The notes beneath the pieces were generated by a model. The model was not told where the DNA came from. It did not search any database and saw nothing but the letters and a program-made list of their open reading frames with translations. The position numbers were made by a program, and so were the translations under genes. From Xenorhabdus kozodoii (GTDB lineage: Bacteria; Pseudomonadota; Gammaproteobacteria; Enterobacterales; Enterobacteriaceae), in assembly GCF_002632875.1 (NCBI RefSeq), contig NZ_NJCX01000019.1:29464-93463 (forward strand): 64,000 nt of DNA, written 5' to 3'. Numbering within the stretch: position 1 is the first letter of the stretch; every line of letters begins with the position of its first letter. This document shows positions 31,249-41,708 of the stretch, one piece after another.

Positions 31249-32980
31249 CCAATGCAGCTTCTAATTGTTGGTAACGGTACATATCGGAATACCAACCTGA
31301 TTGATCGATAAGCTGCTTATGCTGGCCAAGCTGTGCAATCGTGCCATGTTGCATAACCAAAATATTATCGGCTTCCGTTAATGCCGACAGCCGATGCGCA
31401 CTGATAATAATGGTGCGTTGCCGCCGCCATTGACTCAGATTTTTCATGATCTGGTGTTCTGTATGCCCATCAACGGCTGACAAAGCATCATCAAGGATTA
31501 AAATCTCCGTATCTAGCAGTAAGGCCCTGGCAATGGATATACGCTGTTTTTGTCCACCTGAAAGCATCACCCCGCGTTCTCCAACTTCCGTTTGATAACC
31601 TTGAGGCAGGCGCAAAATATCATCATGTACGCTTGCCAAACGAGCGGCTTCTTCTATTTGCTCTTGGGTTGCATCTGGGCGTCCCAACGCAATATTCCCT
31701 GCCACCGTATCCGAAAACAGGAAGGGAGTTTGGTTGACAATAGCCAATCGTGAACGCCACTCTTCCATTCGAAGAGCAGAAATATTTTTTGACTGGAAAA
31801 GAATCTCCCCATCGGTTACATCAAACTGCCGTTGCAACAAGGCCAATAAGGTACTCTTCCCTGCCCCCGTTGGCCCACAAAGCCCCAATAATTGCCCAGG
31901 CTCTAGCTGGAAATGGATACTTTCTAAAACAGGTTTAACACTTTGAGGATAGGTAAATTTGTTGATATTTGCCCGCAAGCTTCCTCGCCCTGAAGACAGC
32001 GACATCACGCCATCTTCAATGACCAGTGGTTCCTGCAACAAACTGCGAATACGTGTATAAGCGGCACTTCCCCTCTCAACGATGTTGAACATCCATGCCA
32101 ATGCCAACATAGGCCAGATCATCAATCCCAGATACATCACAAAACTGGTCAGTTCACCAAGGGTCATGGAGCCATTCACCACCATCCAACTCCCTCCACC
32201 GATAGCCAAGAGGTTTGCAACAGCGATAGTAATGAAAATGGTGGGGTCAAAACGCGCATCTACACGCGCAACATGCATATTTTTACGCCCAGCATCAATA
32301 GCAACCTCTTCAAACTGATTGGATTGACGTTTCTCCAGTCCAAACGCTTTTATCATGCGGATACTCGTCAAACTTTCCTGCGCATGGTTGTTCAAAACAG
32401 AAAATGCGCCTTGTGCAGATTTAAAACGGTGATGAAGTTGATCGCCATAATGTTTAATCGCTAAGGCCATAATGGGCATCGGTAACAATGATAACAATGT
32501 TAATTGCCAACTGATTTCTACACTCATTACAATCAGGACAGAGCACCCCATGACTAAAGCATCAACCAGAGTAAGTACTCCCTCACCTGCCGCAAAAACA
32601 ACCCTGTCAACATCATTTGTGGCGCGAGCCATAAGATCACCGGTTCTATGGCGCAAATAAAATTCAGGATCCTGGCTACTCAAACGCCAATAGAAATCAC
32701 TACGCAGCTTAACTGCCAGACGATAAGAAGCACCGAATAACCACACACGCCAGACATAACGCAGACCATAAATGGCCAAAGCAATAAATAACATTATCCC
32801 TAGCCATGCTGAGAGCTGACGGAAGGTCATTGTTTTTGTGCTAATACCATCAACGATGATCCCAACCAAGCGGGGAGGAATGAGTTGCAGCACTGCAATC
32901 AAAACGAGGAAAATGACAGCCCCCAAATAGCGCCGCCATTCACTAATAAAATACCAGCTTAATTGTGAAAATAATCTCAC
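31232..32980 (-). CDS. mdlA: MdlA, ABC exporter half-transporter
   Basis: The product has 582 residues (E. coli 590). It has a six-segment transmembrane domain and an ATPase with Walker [12 protein letters not shown], signature [14 protein letters not shown] and Walker [13 protein letters not shown]. It pairs with MdlB, whose gene overlaps it. It starts 58 bases downstream of decR on the same strand, so a decR-mdlA-mdlB transcript is possible, as in E. coli. The substrate is unknown. Confidence 0.93.
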   Translation of the reverse strand: MRLFSQLSWYFISEWRRYLGAVIFLVLIAVLQLIPPRLVGIIVDGISTKTMTFRQLSAWLGIMLFIALAIYGLRYVWRVWLFGASYRLAVKLRSDFYWRLSSQDPEFYLRHRTGDLMARATNDVDRVVFAAGEGVLTLVDALVMGCSVLIVMSVEISWQLTLLSLLPMPIMALAIKHYGDQLHHRFKSAQGAFSVLNNHAQESLTSIRMIKAFGLEKRQSNQFEEVAIDAGRKNMHVARVDARFDPTIFITIAVANLLAIGGGSWMVVNGSMTLGELTSFVMYLGLMIWPMLALAWMFNIVERGSAAYTRIRSLLQEPLVIEDGVMSLSSGRGSLRANINKFTYPQSVKPVLESIHFQLEPGQLLGLCGPTGAGKSTLLALLQRQFDVTDGEILFQSKNISALRMEEWRSRLAIVNQTPFLFSDTVAGNIALGRPDATQEQIEEAARLASVHDDILRLPQGYQTEVGERGVMLSGGQKQRISIARALLLDTEILILDDALSAVDGHTEHQIMKNLSQWRRQRTIIISAHRLSALTEADNILVMQHGTIAQLGQHKQLIDQSGWYSDMYRYQQLEAALDGEDD

Positions 32981-33038
32981 ACACTTGTTCCTGAGGTAAA
33001 AATAAAAGAGTTAACGCCCGGCCGACCAAAAGCGATCT

Positions 33039-33512
33039 TTATGATGTTATTGAATCGGGTATTGGCAGCGCCGTTGTATATTTTATCGTTTCCATGGCGA
33101 AGTTAGAGGTAACATCAATCAAACCAGAAACCCCGTTTACCATACGTTTGTAGAAGCGATCATAACTTTTCATATCAACAACTTCTACATGCATTAGGTA
33201 ATCATATTCACCCGCCATGCGGTAAAACGTTAAGACTTCCGGCATCTCTTTTATAAAGGAGACAAACTGTTCATACCATTCACTGTTATGCTGCTGAGTT
33301 TTAATCATCACTATCACTGTCAGGCTCAGGCCAAGTTTTACCCCATTTAACAAGGCAACTTTGCCAACAATATAACCTTCATCTTCAAGTCGTTTAAGGC
33401 GCTTCCAGCAAGGTGTCGACGTCAAATTGACGGCTTCAGCCAGCGCATTCAAGGATAGACTACAGTCTTGTTGGAGCAGTTCCAGTAGCTTACGGTCTAT
33501 TTTATCTAACAT
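33039..33512 (-). CDS. decR: DecR, Lrp/AsnC-family regulator of cysteine detoxification
   Basis: The product has 157 residues. Its N-terminal winged helix-turn-helix, [20 protein letters not shown], and the following [10 protein letters not shown] closely match E. coli DecR (YbaO, about 152). The C-terminal RAM ligand domain contains [14 protein letters not shown]. In E. coli DecR responds to cysteine and activates the cyuPA cysteine-catabolic genes. Here a PLP enzyme of the cysteine-synthase fold is transcribed divergently from it, suggesting direct control. Confidence 0.93.
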   Translation of the reverse strand: MLDKIDRKLLELLQQDCSLSLNALAEAVNLTSTPCWKRLKRLEDEGYIVGKVALLNGVKLGLSLTVIVMIKTQQHNSEWYEQFVSFIKEMPEVLTFYRMAGEYDYLMHVEVVDMKSYDRFYKRMVNGVSGLIDVTSNFAMETIKYTTALPIPDSITS

Positions 33513-33526
33513 ATCTAAATCCTATA

Positions 33527-33536
33527 GAAATATTTC
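33527..33536. promoter_or_regulatory. Possible DecR site in the divergent gap
   Basis: The 122-base decR/PLP-enzyme gap is AT-rich and contains the palindrome GAAATATTTC 15 bases upstream of decR. Lrp-family sites are AT-centred palindromes of this kind. This is a suggestion only. Confidence 0.3.
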
Positions 33537-33634
33537 CCAAATATAGTGGATAATCCCAGAAAAATAACAATCTATTTCTCCGAATGTAAGGTTAATCTAT
33601 ATACCACTACGGTATTATTATTTAAGGTCAATTT

Positions 33635-34687
33635 ATGTCGTCTTTATGGGCTACAAATGCCATAAAAGCTATCCAAGCTGATTATCAACGCAGTGCTGAT
33701 ACACATCTCATTCGTCTTAACCTCCCAATGTTTTCGGGTATTCATCTCTATCTCAAAGATGAGAGTACGCATCCCACTGGTAGCCTCAAACATCGGCTTG
33801 CACGTTCCTTATTCCTTTATGCACTCACTAATGGGTGGATTCAGGAAGGAACCCCGATTATTGAAGCCTCATCTGGAAGTACTGCGGTATCAGAAGCCTA
33901 TTTTGCCCGCTTACTTGGTTTACCTTTTATTGCGGTCATGCCCTCCTGTACGGCTAAGCGCAAAATTCAGGAAATTGAGTTCTATGGTGGTAAATGTCAT
34001 TTTGTAGAACATTCTGCCTTGATTTATCAAGAATCAGAGCGTCTGGCAAAAGAGCTTAATGGCCATTACATGGATCAGTTTACCTATGCCGAGCGAGCGA
34101 CTGACTGGCGAGGAAACAATAATATTGCAGAAAGCATTTTTCGCCAGATGCAATTGGAACCTTTCCCTGAACCAACCTATATCGTGATGAGTGCAGGAAC
34201 CGGTGGTACATCTGCGACACTCGGTCGTTATATCCGCTATCGGGGACATGACACTAAACTCATCGTTGTTGATCCAGAAAACTCCGTCTTCTACGATTGC
34301 TATCATCAAAACCGCCGTGATATTTGTGGAAGTATTGGCAGCAAAATAGAAGGTATTGGCCGCCCACGAGCAGAGCCTTCTTTTATTCCTACGGTTATCG
34401 ATGACATGATCCAGGTTCCCGATCCCGCCACAATTGCTACCATTTACTGGCTTGAAAAATTAATTGGCAGAAAAACTGGGGCTTCAACAGGAACTAACGT
34501 CTGGGGAGCGTTACAACTCGCCAGGCAAATGCATGATAACAACCAGCAAGGGGCAATTGTGACATTACTCTGTGATAGTGGAGAGCGTTACCTTGATACT
34601 TATTACAACCCAGAGTGGGTTAGCAATAATATCGGCGATATCACACAGTATCTAACACAGCTACCCAAGTTAAACGGTTATGAGTAA
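33635..34687 (+). CDS. PLP-dependent cysteine synthase/desulfhydrase family enzyme
   Basis: A 350-residue fold-type II PLP enzyme. [10 protein letters not shown] (about 48-57) holds the PLP lysine, [10 protein letters not shown] (about 86-95) resembles the asparagine loop, and [14 protein letters not shown] is the phosphate-binding loop. It differs from CysK/CysM, which carry SGNTG where this has SGSTA. It resembles Cds1-type L-cysteine desulfhydrases. Its divergent position from decR supports breakdown of excess cysteine to pyruvate, ammonia and sulfide, but cysteine synthase activity is not excluded. queC follows after 32 bases. Confidence 0.75.
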   Translation: MSSLWATNAIKAIQADYQRSADTHLIRLNLPMFSGIHLYLKDESTHPTGSLKHRLARSLFLYALTNGWIQEGTPIIEASSGSTAVSEAYFARLLGLPFIAVMPSCTAKRKIQEIEFYGGKCHFVEHSALIYQESERLAKELNGHYMDQFTYAERATDWRGNNNIAESIFRQMQLEPFPEPTYIVMSAGTGGTSATLGRYIRYRGHDTKLIVVDPENSVFYDCYHQNRRDICGSIGSKIEGIGRPRAEPSFIPTVIDDMIQVPDPATIATIYWLEKLIGRKTGASTGTNVWGALQLARQMHDNNQQGAIVTLLCDSGERYLDTYYNPEWVSNNIGDITQYLTQLPKLNGYE

Positions 34688-34719
34688 CATATCTCCTTCA
34701 ATTTACATAGGTAGGTATC

Positions 34720-35418
34720 ATGAAACGAGCCGTTGTGGTATTCAGTGGTGGGCAGGATTCCACCACTTGTTTAATTCAGGCACTCCACCAATATGATGAA
34801 GTTCACTGTGTCACTTTTGATTATGGACAGCGCCATCGTGCTGAAATTGACGTAGCCTGTCGTATAAGCAAAGAGTTGGGAGCCGCGGCCCATAAAGTCC
34901 TTGACGTTACTTTATTGAACGAGCTGGCAATCAGCAGCCTGACAAGAGACAATATTCCTGTCCCCGATTTCAGTGAAAGTGAAAAAAGTGGCCTCCCAAG
35001 TACTTTTGTGCCTGGCCGTAATATCTTATTTTTAACTCTGGCGGCAATTTATGCTTATCAGGTTGAAGCTGAAGCCGTTATTACTGGTGTTTGTGAAACC
35101 GATTTTTCGGGTTACCCTGATTGCCGTGATGAGTTTGTGAAAGCGCTCAATAAAGCTGTTAGCCTTGGCATCGCTCGTGACATTCGTTTCGAAACGCCCC
35201 TAATGTGGTTAAACAAAGCGGAAACCTGGGCATTGGCAGATTATTACCAAAAATTGGATTTTATCCGCAATAAAACACTCACTTGTTATAATGGTATTCA
35301 AGGTGATGGATGCGGCGAATGCGCTGCCTGCCACTTGAGGGCTAAAGGGTTAAATCATTATTTAAACAATGCCCAATCCACGATGTTAGCTATGAAATCT
35401 AAAACACACCTCAGTTAA
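34720..35418 (+). CDS. queC: QueC, 7-cyano-7-deazaguanine synthase
   Basis: The product has 232 residues (E. coli 231). It converts 7-carboxy-7-deazaguanine to preQ0 with ATP and ammonia, in queuosine synthesis. The N-terminal PP-loop is [11 protein letters not shown], and the C-terminal zinc cysteines lie in [17 protein letters not shown]. The ATG has a GTAGG-type site. It may share a transcript with the PLP enzyme gene upstream. A hairpin follows. Confidence 0.96.
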   Translation: MKRAVVVFSGGQDSTTCLIQALHQYDEVHCVTFDYGQRHRAEIDVACRISKELGAAAHKVLDVTLLNELAISSLTRDNIPVPDFSESEKSGLPSTFVPGRNILFLTLAAIYAYQVEAEAVITGVCETDFSGYPDCRDEFVKALNKAVSLGIARDIRFETPLMWLNKAETWALADYYQKLDFIRNKTLTCYNGIQGDGCGECAACHLRAKGLNHYLNNAQSTMLAMKSKTHLS

Positions 35419-35448
35419 CCAAAACGTTTTATCTCATTAACGTTATTT

Positions 35449-35473
35449 GTGAGAGGTTCCATGAACCTCTCAC
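35449..35473. terminator. Hairpin between convergent queC and fadM
   Basis: GTGAGAGGTTC and GAACCTCTCAC make a perfect 11-bp stem with a CAT loop. Convergent genes flank it, so a bidirectional terminator is likely although the T-tracts are weak. Confidence 0.65.
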
Positions 35474-35490
35474 TTCGCACTTCTATTTTG

Positions 35491-35898
35491 TTATTTGGCA
35501 TTATTTTTATAGGCTTCCATTCTTTCTCTCAATTCACCTTCTAAAACTAATGCTTTTTGCGTTTTCAAATCAATGCAAGCAAATGTCGTTAAAGCATCTG
35601 CAATAATTTGATTATCACTCCTGCGTATAATTTCCTGAAAAAATGTACCGCTTTTGTTACGTAACTCCCGCATGGACGATTTCACTTCCAGTTCATCGGT
35701 AATCACGGCTGGATGACGATAATTAATATTGATATTCACCACAACAAAACCAATATTTTTACGATTTAACCATGCCAGCGTGTCACCTTCAGTCAGTAAA
35801 TCCCAGCGAGCAGCTTCCATAAATTCCAAATAACGGGCATTGTTTACATGCTGGAAGAGATCAATATGATAACCCCTAACTTTGATAATCGTGCTCAT
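35491..35898 (-). CDS. fadM: FadM/YbaW, hotdog acyl-CoA thioesterase III
   Basis: The product has 135 residues (E. coli 132). It has a single hotdog domain with DLFQHVNNARYLEFMEAARW, the 4HBT-family signature including the catalytic acidic residue. E. coli FadM is a long-chain acyl-CoA thioesterase induced by oleate. It lies between queC and ybaV, as in E. coli without the intervening genes ybaE and cof. Confidence 0.92.
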   Translation of the reverse strand: MSTIIKVRGYHIDLFQHVNNARYLEFMEAARWDLLTEGDTLAWLNRKNIGFVVVNININYRHPAVITDELEVKSSMRELRNKSGTFFQEIIRRSDNQIIADALTTFACIDLKTQKALVLEGELRERMEAYKNNAK

Positions 35899-35998
35899 TG
35901 CTATTTTTCCCTACACTCATCCGACCAGACAAAACATAACAATAGCAAAACAATTTAATTACAATAGTGTTTGATGAATTATTCTTGATCGATATCAC

Positions 35999-36038
35999 AG
36001 CCCTCTTGATAAAACTACTGTGAATTCACAAGAGGGCT
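35999..36038 (-). terminator. Hairpin after ybaV
   Basis: AGCCCTCTTG and CAAGAGGGCT form a 10-bp stem 7 bases past the ybaV stop. The 20-base loop contains the smaller palindrome TGTGAATTCACA. The T-run is poor (TGTGATAT). Confidence 0.5.
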
Positions 36039-36044
36039 TAACAC

Positions 36045-36437
36045 CTAATAAGTCAATTTATCTCGATTTTTTTCGATAAAAATTGGGCCAATACCTTGTA
36101 CTTCCTGTAATTGCTCTATTGCCGTAAAAGGGCCATATTTTTCACGATATTCAATAATAGCCTGTGCTTTTTTAGCCCCAACTCCATTAAGCTCTTTCGC
36201 TAATTCTTCAACACTTGCAGTATTAATATTAACAACACCCTTTTCCGATATTTGCTGGCCTGCAACTGATTCTCCGCCCTCTTTCACTTTACTGTTTTCA
36301 ATGGTGGTCTTATGTTGATTAACAGGCTGTTTCACCGTTTTATCAGTAGGTTCATTCACTGTAGCAGCATGAGATAACGGCATGCTGATACACAGCGCCA
36401 TCATGAGTGAGTTAAATACTATCCTTAAATATTTCAT
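36045..36437 (-). CDS. ybaV: YbaV, exported helix-hairpin-helix (ComEA-like) protein
   Basis: A 130-residue protein with a signal peptide (about 1-24, ending SHAA), a low-complexity linker and a C-terminal ComEA-type helix-hairpin-helix pair (VNINTASVEELAKELNGVG and LQEVQGIGPIF). E. coli YbaV has 123 residues. I chose the ATG at 36437 because GGAGAG lies 6 bases upstream; a longer frame adds 30 residues without support. The fold suggests DNA binding in the periplasm; the role is not known. Confidence 0.88.
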   Translation of the reverse strand: MKYLRIVFNSLMMALCISMPLSHAATVNEPTDKTVKQPVNQHKTTIENSKVKEGGESVAGQQISEKGVVNINTASVEELAKELNGVGAKKAQAIIEYREKYGPFTAIEQLQEVQGIGPIFIEKNRDKLTY

Positions 36438-36518
36438 GTCAATCTCTCCATGTTTTGTTGGTAAGAGAAAGATTGCCATAACAAAATTTTCGGGCAACAG
36501 GTAAGGTTCAGATATGCG

Positions 36519-36546
36519 AAAGGCCACGAAAGTGGCCTTTTTTAAT
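36519..36546. terminator. Terminator-like hairpin after ppiD
   Basis: AAAGGCCAC and GTGGCCTTT form a 9-bp stem with a GAAA/TTTC loop. The plus strand continues TTTTAATT while the minus strand, where ppiD would need it, ends in TTTCGC. It lies 40 bases past the ppiD stop. Confidence 0.6.
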
Positions 36547-36585
36547 TACGATTTTGCAAAAACAGATGCGAGTTACTTCGCAATT

Positions 36586-38466
36586 TTATTCAAGCTGACC
36601 GAATTTAATATCCGCCTCATCACGTAAGTTCGTAATAAGTGATTCCAGCATGATATTACCTGTCTGATATTGATAACCCACTCTATATTGTTTGAGCATC
36701 TCATCTGTAACCGTTCCCGGAACAACTTTATCCAATTGGATAAGTACAGCATTACCTAGCTCATCTTGAGCTAATCCATATACCGGCTTACCCTCTTTAG
36801 GATGCGGTAAAGTGAATGCCACGTCAGTAGCCTGATTGGCTTGTGACTGGTGCTTTATCACAGTAGGTTGCTCGAATTGAACGCCTGCGTCTTTCAATGC
36901 CTGCGCACCCTTACCTTCTTTCAGGGCCACCAGTAGTTTTTCACTTTCCACCTGAAGTTGTTTTTCTGCTTTTTGGCGTTTCATCAATTCAGTCACTTCA
37001 GGTTTAGCCTGTGCAAACGACTGGACTGTCTCAGGTTTCACATCGTCAACACGCAGAATAAAGGCGTTATCACCCTCAACCGAAATCACATCAGAGTTAA
37101 TGCCTGTTGTACCTTTATCATCCATCAAATTGCCAGAGAAAATAGCCTGAACAACTTGGTTGAAATTAATGTCAGCGGGGACATGGTCACGATCAAACCA
37201 GTCAGTGGTCACAGCCTGATAACCTGCTGCCTTTTCTGCGGCTGCCAGGGATTCATTATCATTAGCTGCGGCATCACTCACTTTTCTCTGTAATGCATAA
37301 AACGCATCAACCGCTTTTTCCTGCTCAACAATTTTCGCTATTTCCGCACGCACATCTGCCAACGGTTTGACTTCCTGAGGCTTAATATCATCCAAACGGA
37401 AAATTGCATATCCGTTAGTTAATTTGATCACATCCGAAAGTTGCCCTTTCTGGGTCAAATTTGCTGATTTGAGTTCATTAGGCAAAGAATTTTCTTCCAT
37501 CCACCCCAAATTACCGCCTTTTTGAGCAGAAAATTTGTCAGTCGATTTTTCTGACGCCAATTGACTAAAATCGGCTCCTTTCTTTAGCTCATCTAAAACC
37601 GACTTAGCGGCAGCCTCTGAATCCAGTTGAATAAAGCTATATTTCTTCTGTTCAGGTTTGGTGTATTTTGTCAGATTACTTTTATAATATTTTTCAATAT
37701 CCGCGTCAGATACAGTGACGTTTTTCAGTTCACTGGCAGCATCCATTTTGAGGTAACTGACTTTCACTTTTTCTGGCACAGTGAAATGCTTACTATTTTC
37801 GTCATAGTATTTTTTCAGCTCTTCATCAGTCACTGTCTGCTTCTCTTCAATTTTTTTCAATTCAAGGGTAGCAAAACGCACTGTCCTTTCTTGCAGAAGT
37901 AACGCGGCTTCCTGTTTTACTTCTGCTGGTAATGCAATTTCCCCATCGATAACCGTTTGTTCCAATTGACGATTAATCAGCGCCTGACGAACTTGTTCCG
38001 CAAAACTATCAGGACTGACGTTTGAGTGGGAAAGCCAATTCAAATACTCCTGGTATTTATTGTTATCAAATTGACCATCAGTCTGGAGAAACGGTAGGTT
38101 ACGTATCTCCTGCGCAACTTGAGCATCGCTTGCTGATAAACCTAGCTTACGGGCATATTGTTCAATCAAAGTGGCATTAATCAGCCTCTCTAATGACTGG
38201 TGCCGAAGCTGCTGTAGCCTCTGTTCATCGCTTAACAAAGTTGAGAATTCATCTCCCAGCTTCTCCTGCTGAGCATTTTTTTCTTGTAAAAATGCTTGCT
38301 CTAGCTGAGCGCGACTAATGGTTTGGCCATTCACTTTGGCAGCATAACTACCACTTTCGCTTGACAGGTAACCTGTTACACCTGTCAGCAAAAAAGTCAG
38401 GATAATTAGAGCCAACACAATTTTGAGCACAGGACCGTTTGCCGCCGTGCGTAGGTTGTCCATCAT
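36586..38466 (-). CDS. ppiD: PpiD, periplasmic folding factor with a parvulin domain
   Basis: The product has 626 residues (E. coli 623). One N-terminal membrane anchor (about 14-35) is followed by a SurA-like chaperone part and a parvulin-type domain (about 265-355; GADFSQLASEKSTDKFSAQK, GGNLGWM). It is anchored next to the Sec translocon and helps outer-membrane proteins fold; E. coli PpiD shows little prolyl isomerase activity. The start MMDNLRTAANG matches the family. It follows hupB. Confidence 0.95.
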   Translation of the reverse strand: MMDNLRTAANGPVLKIVLALIILTFLLTGVTGYLSSESGSYAAKVNGQTISRAQLEQAFLQEKNAQQEKLGDEFSTLLSDEQRLQQLRHQSLERLINATLIEQYARKLGLSASDAQVAQEIRNLPFLQTDGQFDNNKYQEYLNWLSHSNVSPDSFAEQVRQALINRQLEQTVIDGEIALPAEVKQEAALLLQERTVRFATLELKKIEEKQTVTDEELKKYYDENSKHFTVPEKVKVSYLKMDAASELKNVTVSDADIEKYYKSNLTKYTKPEQKKYSFIQLDSEAAAKSVLDELKKGADFSQLASEKSTDKFSAQKGGNLGWMEENSLPNELKSANLTQKGQLSDVIKLTNGYAIFRLDDIKPQEVKPLADVRAEIAKIVEQEKAVDAFYALQRKVSDAAANDNESLAAAEKAAGYQAVTTDWFDRDHVPADINFNQVVQAIFSGNLMDDKGTTGINSDVISVEGDNAFILRVDDVKPETVQSFAQAKPEVTELMKRQKAEKQLQVESEKLLVALKEGKGAQALKDAGVQFEQPTVIKHQSQANQATDVAFTLPHPKEGKPVYGLAQDELGNAVLIQLDKVVPGTVTDEMLKQYRVGYQYQTGNIMLESLITNLRDEADIKFGQLE

Positions 38467-38531
38467 AAAGACGTAAAACTCCGCTTTAGTGAAAAAGAAA
38501 CTGTCATATTACGCTAATTCAAACGCTAAGA

Positions 38532-38563
38532 GAAAAAAAGCGCACCAATCAATTGATGCGCTT
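38532..38563 (-). terminator. Rho-independent terminator after hupB
   Basis: Read leftwards, AAGCGCATCAA pairs with TTGGTGCGCTT (one G-T pair, 4-base loop) and runs straight into TTTTTTTCTC. It lies about 80 bases past the hupB stop and upstream of ppiD. Confidence 0.83.
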
Positions 38564-38640
38564 ATATTCTAGCCTATCAACACGACCTAGTCAGTTGAAG
38601 TTTATCGCAATAACAAAAACCCGTGCCTGTTATCTGCTTA

Positions 38641-38916
38641 TTAAGCATTAACCGCATCTTTTAAACCTTTTCCGGCTCTAAAAGCAGGTACTTTTGCTGC
38701 TGCGATCTTGATTTCCTTGCCTGTCTGAGGGTTACGACCTGTACGCGCTGCACGTTCACGGACAGCAAACGTACCGAACCCTACTAAAGCGACATCATCA
38801 CCGTTTTTCAATGCACCAGATACTGAAGAAATGAATGCATCTACTACACGTCCGGCGGCTGCCTTAGAAATGTTTGCATCAGCAGCAATTTTGTCGATCA
38901 GTTGTGATTTATTCAC
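38641..38916 (-). CDS. hupB: HU-beta, histone-like DNA-binding protein
   Basis: The product has 91 residues (E. coli 90). The N-terminal dimerisation helices are followed by the DNA-embracing arm, with the Pro-containing turn [11 protein letters not shown] start at GTG 38916 (NKSQLIDKI follows) because E. coli hupB uses the same GTG and GGGGA lies 8 bases upstream; an in-frame ATG five codons earlier overlaps that site. It lies between lon and ppiD. Confidence 0.94.
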   Translation of the reverse strand: MNKSQLIDKIAADANISKAAAGRVVDAFISSVSGALKNGDDVALVGFGTFAVRERAARTGRNPQTGKEIKIAAAKVPAFRAGKGLKDAVNA

Positions 38917-39080
38917 TCTTAACATCCCCATTTTAGTTTTACTATCGTAACGGAAACCGATTTATAACAGATAACACGACAGTTACGCCGTAATATCAAT
39001 CCTTTTCCAGTATTAGCAAGAAATCATAGAACAGCAAAATATTTAATCAGATATTTAGACTGATCTAACTTAATGACACA

Positions 39081-39116
39081 AAAAAAGGCTGGCAAGTCTG
39101 AATTTACTCACCAACC
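39081..39116 (-). terminator. Rho-independent terminator after lon
   Basis: Read leftwards, GGTTGGTGAG pairs with CTTGCCAGCC (10 bp with G-T pairs, 10-base loop) and is followed by TTTTTTTGTG. It is 33 bases past the lon stop. Confidence 0.82.
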
Positions 39117-39148
39117 TGAATTTTAGGCATAGTTATTGAATTAGCTCA

Positions 39149-41503
39149 CTATTTTAGTGATACCACTTCTGCACCAAATGCGGGTTCCTGCAATGCAAGA
39201 GCTAAAACATCTTCTATACGCTTAACAGGATGGATTTCCAAATCCTGGATCACATTTTGTGGAATTTCTTCCAGATCGCGTTTATTGTCGTCTGGGATCA
39301 AAACGGTTTTAATTCCCCCACGGTGCGCGGCCAGCAGTTTCTCTTTCAGGCCACCGATTGGCAGAACTAAACCACGCAGCGTAATTTCCCCTGTCATAGC
39401 CACGTCAGCACGAACAGGATTACCTGTCAGGCAAGAGACCAACGCAGTGCACATTGCAATCCCCGCACTTGGGCCATCTTTTGGTGTCGCACCTTCGGGT
39501 ACATGAACATGAATATCACGTTTTTCATGGAAATCGGAACTGATGCCCAGTTTATCGGCACGAGCACGGACGACTGTCAATGCCGCTTGGATGGATTCCT
39601 GCATCACTTCACCCAATGAACCGGTATAAGTTAATTTACCTTTACCGGGTACACTGGCTGTTTCAATCGTCAGTAAATCACCACCCACTTCTGTCCACGC
39701 CAGACCAGTTACCTGACCCACTCGATTTTCTGTATCAGCACGGCCATAATCCACTTTTTGCACACCCAGATAATCTTTCAAATTACCGGCATTAATTTCG
39801 ATGTGCTTAAGCTCCTTATCCATCAATAACGCCTTGACCGCCTTACGACACAGTTTGGAAATTTCACGTTCCAAACTACGAACGCCAGCCTCACGCGTGT
39901 AGTAACGGATAATGCCAATAATGGCATCATCAGCAATAGTCAATTCGCCCTTTTTCAGCGCGTTACGCTCAATCTGTTTTGGTAACAGATGACGTTTGGC
40001 AATATTCAATTTTTCATCTTCGGTATAGCCCGATAGACGAATAACTTCCATACGATCCAACAATGGGGCTGGAATATTCATGGAGTTAGATGTTGCCACA
40101 AACATGACATCAGAGAGATCGTAATCGACCTCAAGGTAATGATCGTTAAATGCGATGTTTTGTTCAGGATCAAGCACTTCTAACAATGCTGAAGCAGGAT
40201 CACCACGCATGTCAGATGACATTTTGTCAATTTCATCCAATAAAAACAGTGGGTTTTTAACCCCGACTTTGGACATTTTCTGGATTAATTTACCTGGCAT
40301 TGAACCAATATAGGTGCGGCGATGACCACGAATTTCTGCTTCATCACGTACGCCACCCAGTGCCATACGCACATATTTACGCCCGGTTGCACGGGCAATA
40401 GAACGACCCAATGAGGTTTTACCCACACCAGGAGGCCCTACCAGGCAAAGTATTGGTCCCTTGATCTTGCTCACACGGCTCTGTACCGCAAGATATTCAA
40501 GAATACGCTCTTTGACGCGCTCCAAACCATAATGGTCGGTATCCAGTACTTGCTGGGCTTTGACTAAATCTTTTTTTACCTTGCTACGTGAAACCCAAGG
40601 AACTTGTACCATCCAGTCAATGTAACTGCGAACAACGGTGGCTTCTGCTGACATCGGAGACATCATTTTTAATTTCTGCAATTCAGCTTCCGCTTTTTCG
40701 TGCGCCTCTTTCGGCATTTTCGCGTCTTCGATCTTGCGTTTCAGCGTCTCATACTCATCAGGTGCATCATCCATCTCACCCAATTCTTTCTGGATCGCTT
40801 TCATTTGCTCATTCAGGTAGTACTCGCGCTGGCTTTTTTCCATCTGTTTTTTAACGCGATTGCGAATACGTTTTTCTACCTGTAGCAGATCGATTTCAGA
40901 TTCCATCATTGCTATCAAGTATTCAATACGCTCAACGACATTGGACATTTCCAAGACTGTCTGTTTGTCATTGATTTTCAAAGGCATATGTGCAGCGATG
41001 GTATCTGCCAATTTTGCTGAATCTTCAATACTGTGCAACGATGTCAATACTTCTGGCGGGATCTTTTTGTTCAGTTTGACATAACCTTCAAACTGATTAA
41101 TGACTGTTCTTACCAGTACTTCTTGCTCACGCTCATCAACCTCAGGGGATTCAAGGTATTCAACTTGTGCATAGAAATACTCGCTATTATCCGTCAACGT
41201 GGTAATACGAGCACGCTGCAAGCCCTCAACCAGAACTTTTACGGTGCCATCTGGTAACTTCAACATCTGTAAAATAGAAGCCACTGTACCTACGGAGAAA
41301 AGATCATTGACTCCCGGCTCATCAGTAGATGCTTCTTTTTGCGCGACCAACATGACTTTTTTGTCATGTTCCATTGCTGCTTCCAGGCAATGAATCGACT
41401 TCTCACGCCCAACAAACAGAGGGATCACCATATGTGGGTAAACCACTACATCGCGCAAAGGCAATACAGGGATTTCTATGCGTTCGGAACGCTCAGGATT
41501 CAT
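39149..41503 (-). CDS. lon: Lon, ATP-dependent protease
   Basis: The product has 784 residues, the same as E. coli Lon. It has an N-terminal substrate-binding domain, an AAA+ module with Walker [12 protein letters not shown] (about 356), and a C-terminal serine-lysine protease domain with [14 protein letters not shown] around Ser679. It degrades misfolded and regulatory proteins in the cytoplasm. A sigma-32 promoter lies about 90-115 bases upstream. The block tig-clpP-clpX-lon-hupB-ppiD is as in E. coli. Confidence 0.98.
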   Translation of the reverse strand: MNPERSERIEIPVLPLRDVVVYPHMVIPLFVGREKSIHCLEAAMEHDKKVMLVAQKEASTDEPGVNDLFSVGTVASILQMLKLPDGTVKVLVEGLQRARITTLTDNSEYFYAQVEYLESPEVDEREQEVLVRTVINQFEGYVKLNKKIPPEVLTSLHSIEDSAKLADTIAAHMPLKINDKQTVLEMSNVVERIEYLIAMMESEIDLLQVEKRIRNRVKKQMEKSQREYYLNEQMKAIQKELGEMDDAPDEYETLKRKIEDAKMPKEAHEKAEAELQKLKMMSPMSAEATVVRSYIDWMVQVPWVSRSKVKKDLVKAQQVLDTDHYGLERVKERILEYLAVQSRVSKIKGPILCLVGPPGVGKTSLGRSIARATGRKYVRMALGGVRDEAEIRGHRRTYIGSMPGKLIQKMSKVGVKNPLFLLDEIDKMSSDMRGDPASALLEVLDPEQNIAFNDHYLEVDYDLSDVMFVATSNSMNIPAPLLDRMEVIRLSGYTEDEKLNIAKRHLLPKQIERNALKKGELTIADDAIIGIIRYYTREAGVRSLEREISKLCRKAVKALLMDKELKHIEINAGNLKDYLGVQKVDYGRADTENRVGQVTGLAWTEVGGDLLTIETASVPGKGKLTYTGSLGEVMQESIQAALTVVRARADKLGISSDFHEKRDIHVHVPEGATPKDGPSAGIAMCTALVSCLTGNPVRADVAMTGEITLRGLVLPIGGLKEKLLAAHRGGIKTVLIPDDNKRDLEEIPQNVIQDLEIHPVKRIEDVLALALQEPAFGAEVVSLK

Positions 41504-41588
41504 AGAGCTCTCTCTTCGTTTAGCTTTCGCCAGTTTTAGGAATCTCGTGAAACACGGTTTTCACGAGTTTCACTTCAAAGAATACAAA

Positions 41589-41620
41589 ATATATGGGGAC
41601 AGGAATCTGACATTCAATAG
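41589..41620 (-). promoter_or_regulatory. Sigma-32 heat-shock promoter of lon
   Basis: Read leftwards, TTGAATGT is followed after 11 bases by CCCCATATAT. Both boxes and their spacing match the E. coli lon heat-shock promoter as I remember it, although the spacer sequence differs. It is about 85 bases before the lon ATG. Confidence 0.8.
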
Positions 41621-41630
41621 CCTAGACCGG

Positions 41631-41662
41631 CAAAAAACAAAATGAGGGAGAATCCCTCATTT
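41631..41662 (-). terminator. Terminator after clpX
   Basis: AAATGAGGGA and TCCCTCATTT form a perfect 10-bp stem with a 3-base loop; leftwards it continues TGTTTTTTGCC. It lies between the clpX stop and the lon promoter. The plus strand also has GTTTTTTC beyond it. Confidence 0.86.
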
Positions 41663-41708
41663 GTTTTTTCAATGCGTATTGATAATCAGCACTTCCGACC
41701 CTATTTCT

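Noticed and set aside
36020..36031. TGTGAATTCACA as a CRP site
   Set aside because: CRP half-sites TGTGA and TCACA need about 6 bases between them; here there are 2, and the element sits in a hairpin loop after ybaV.
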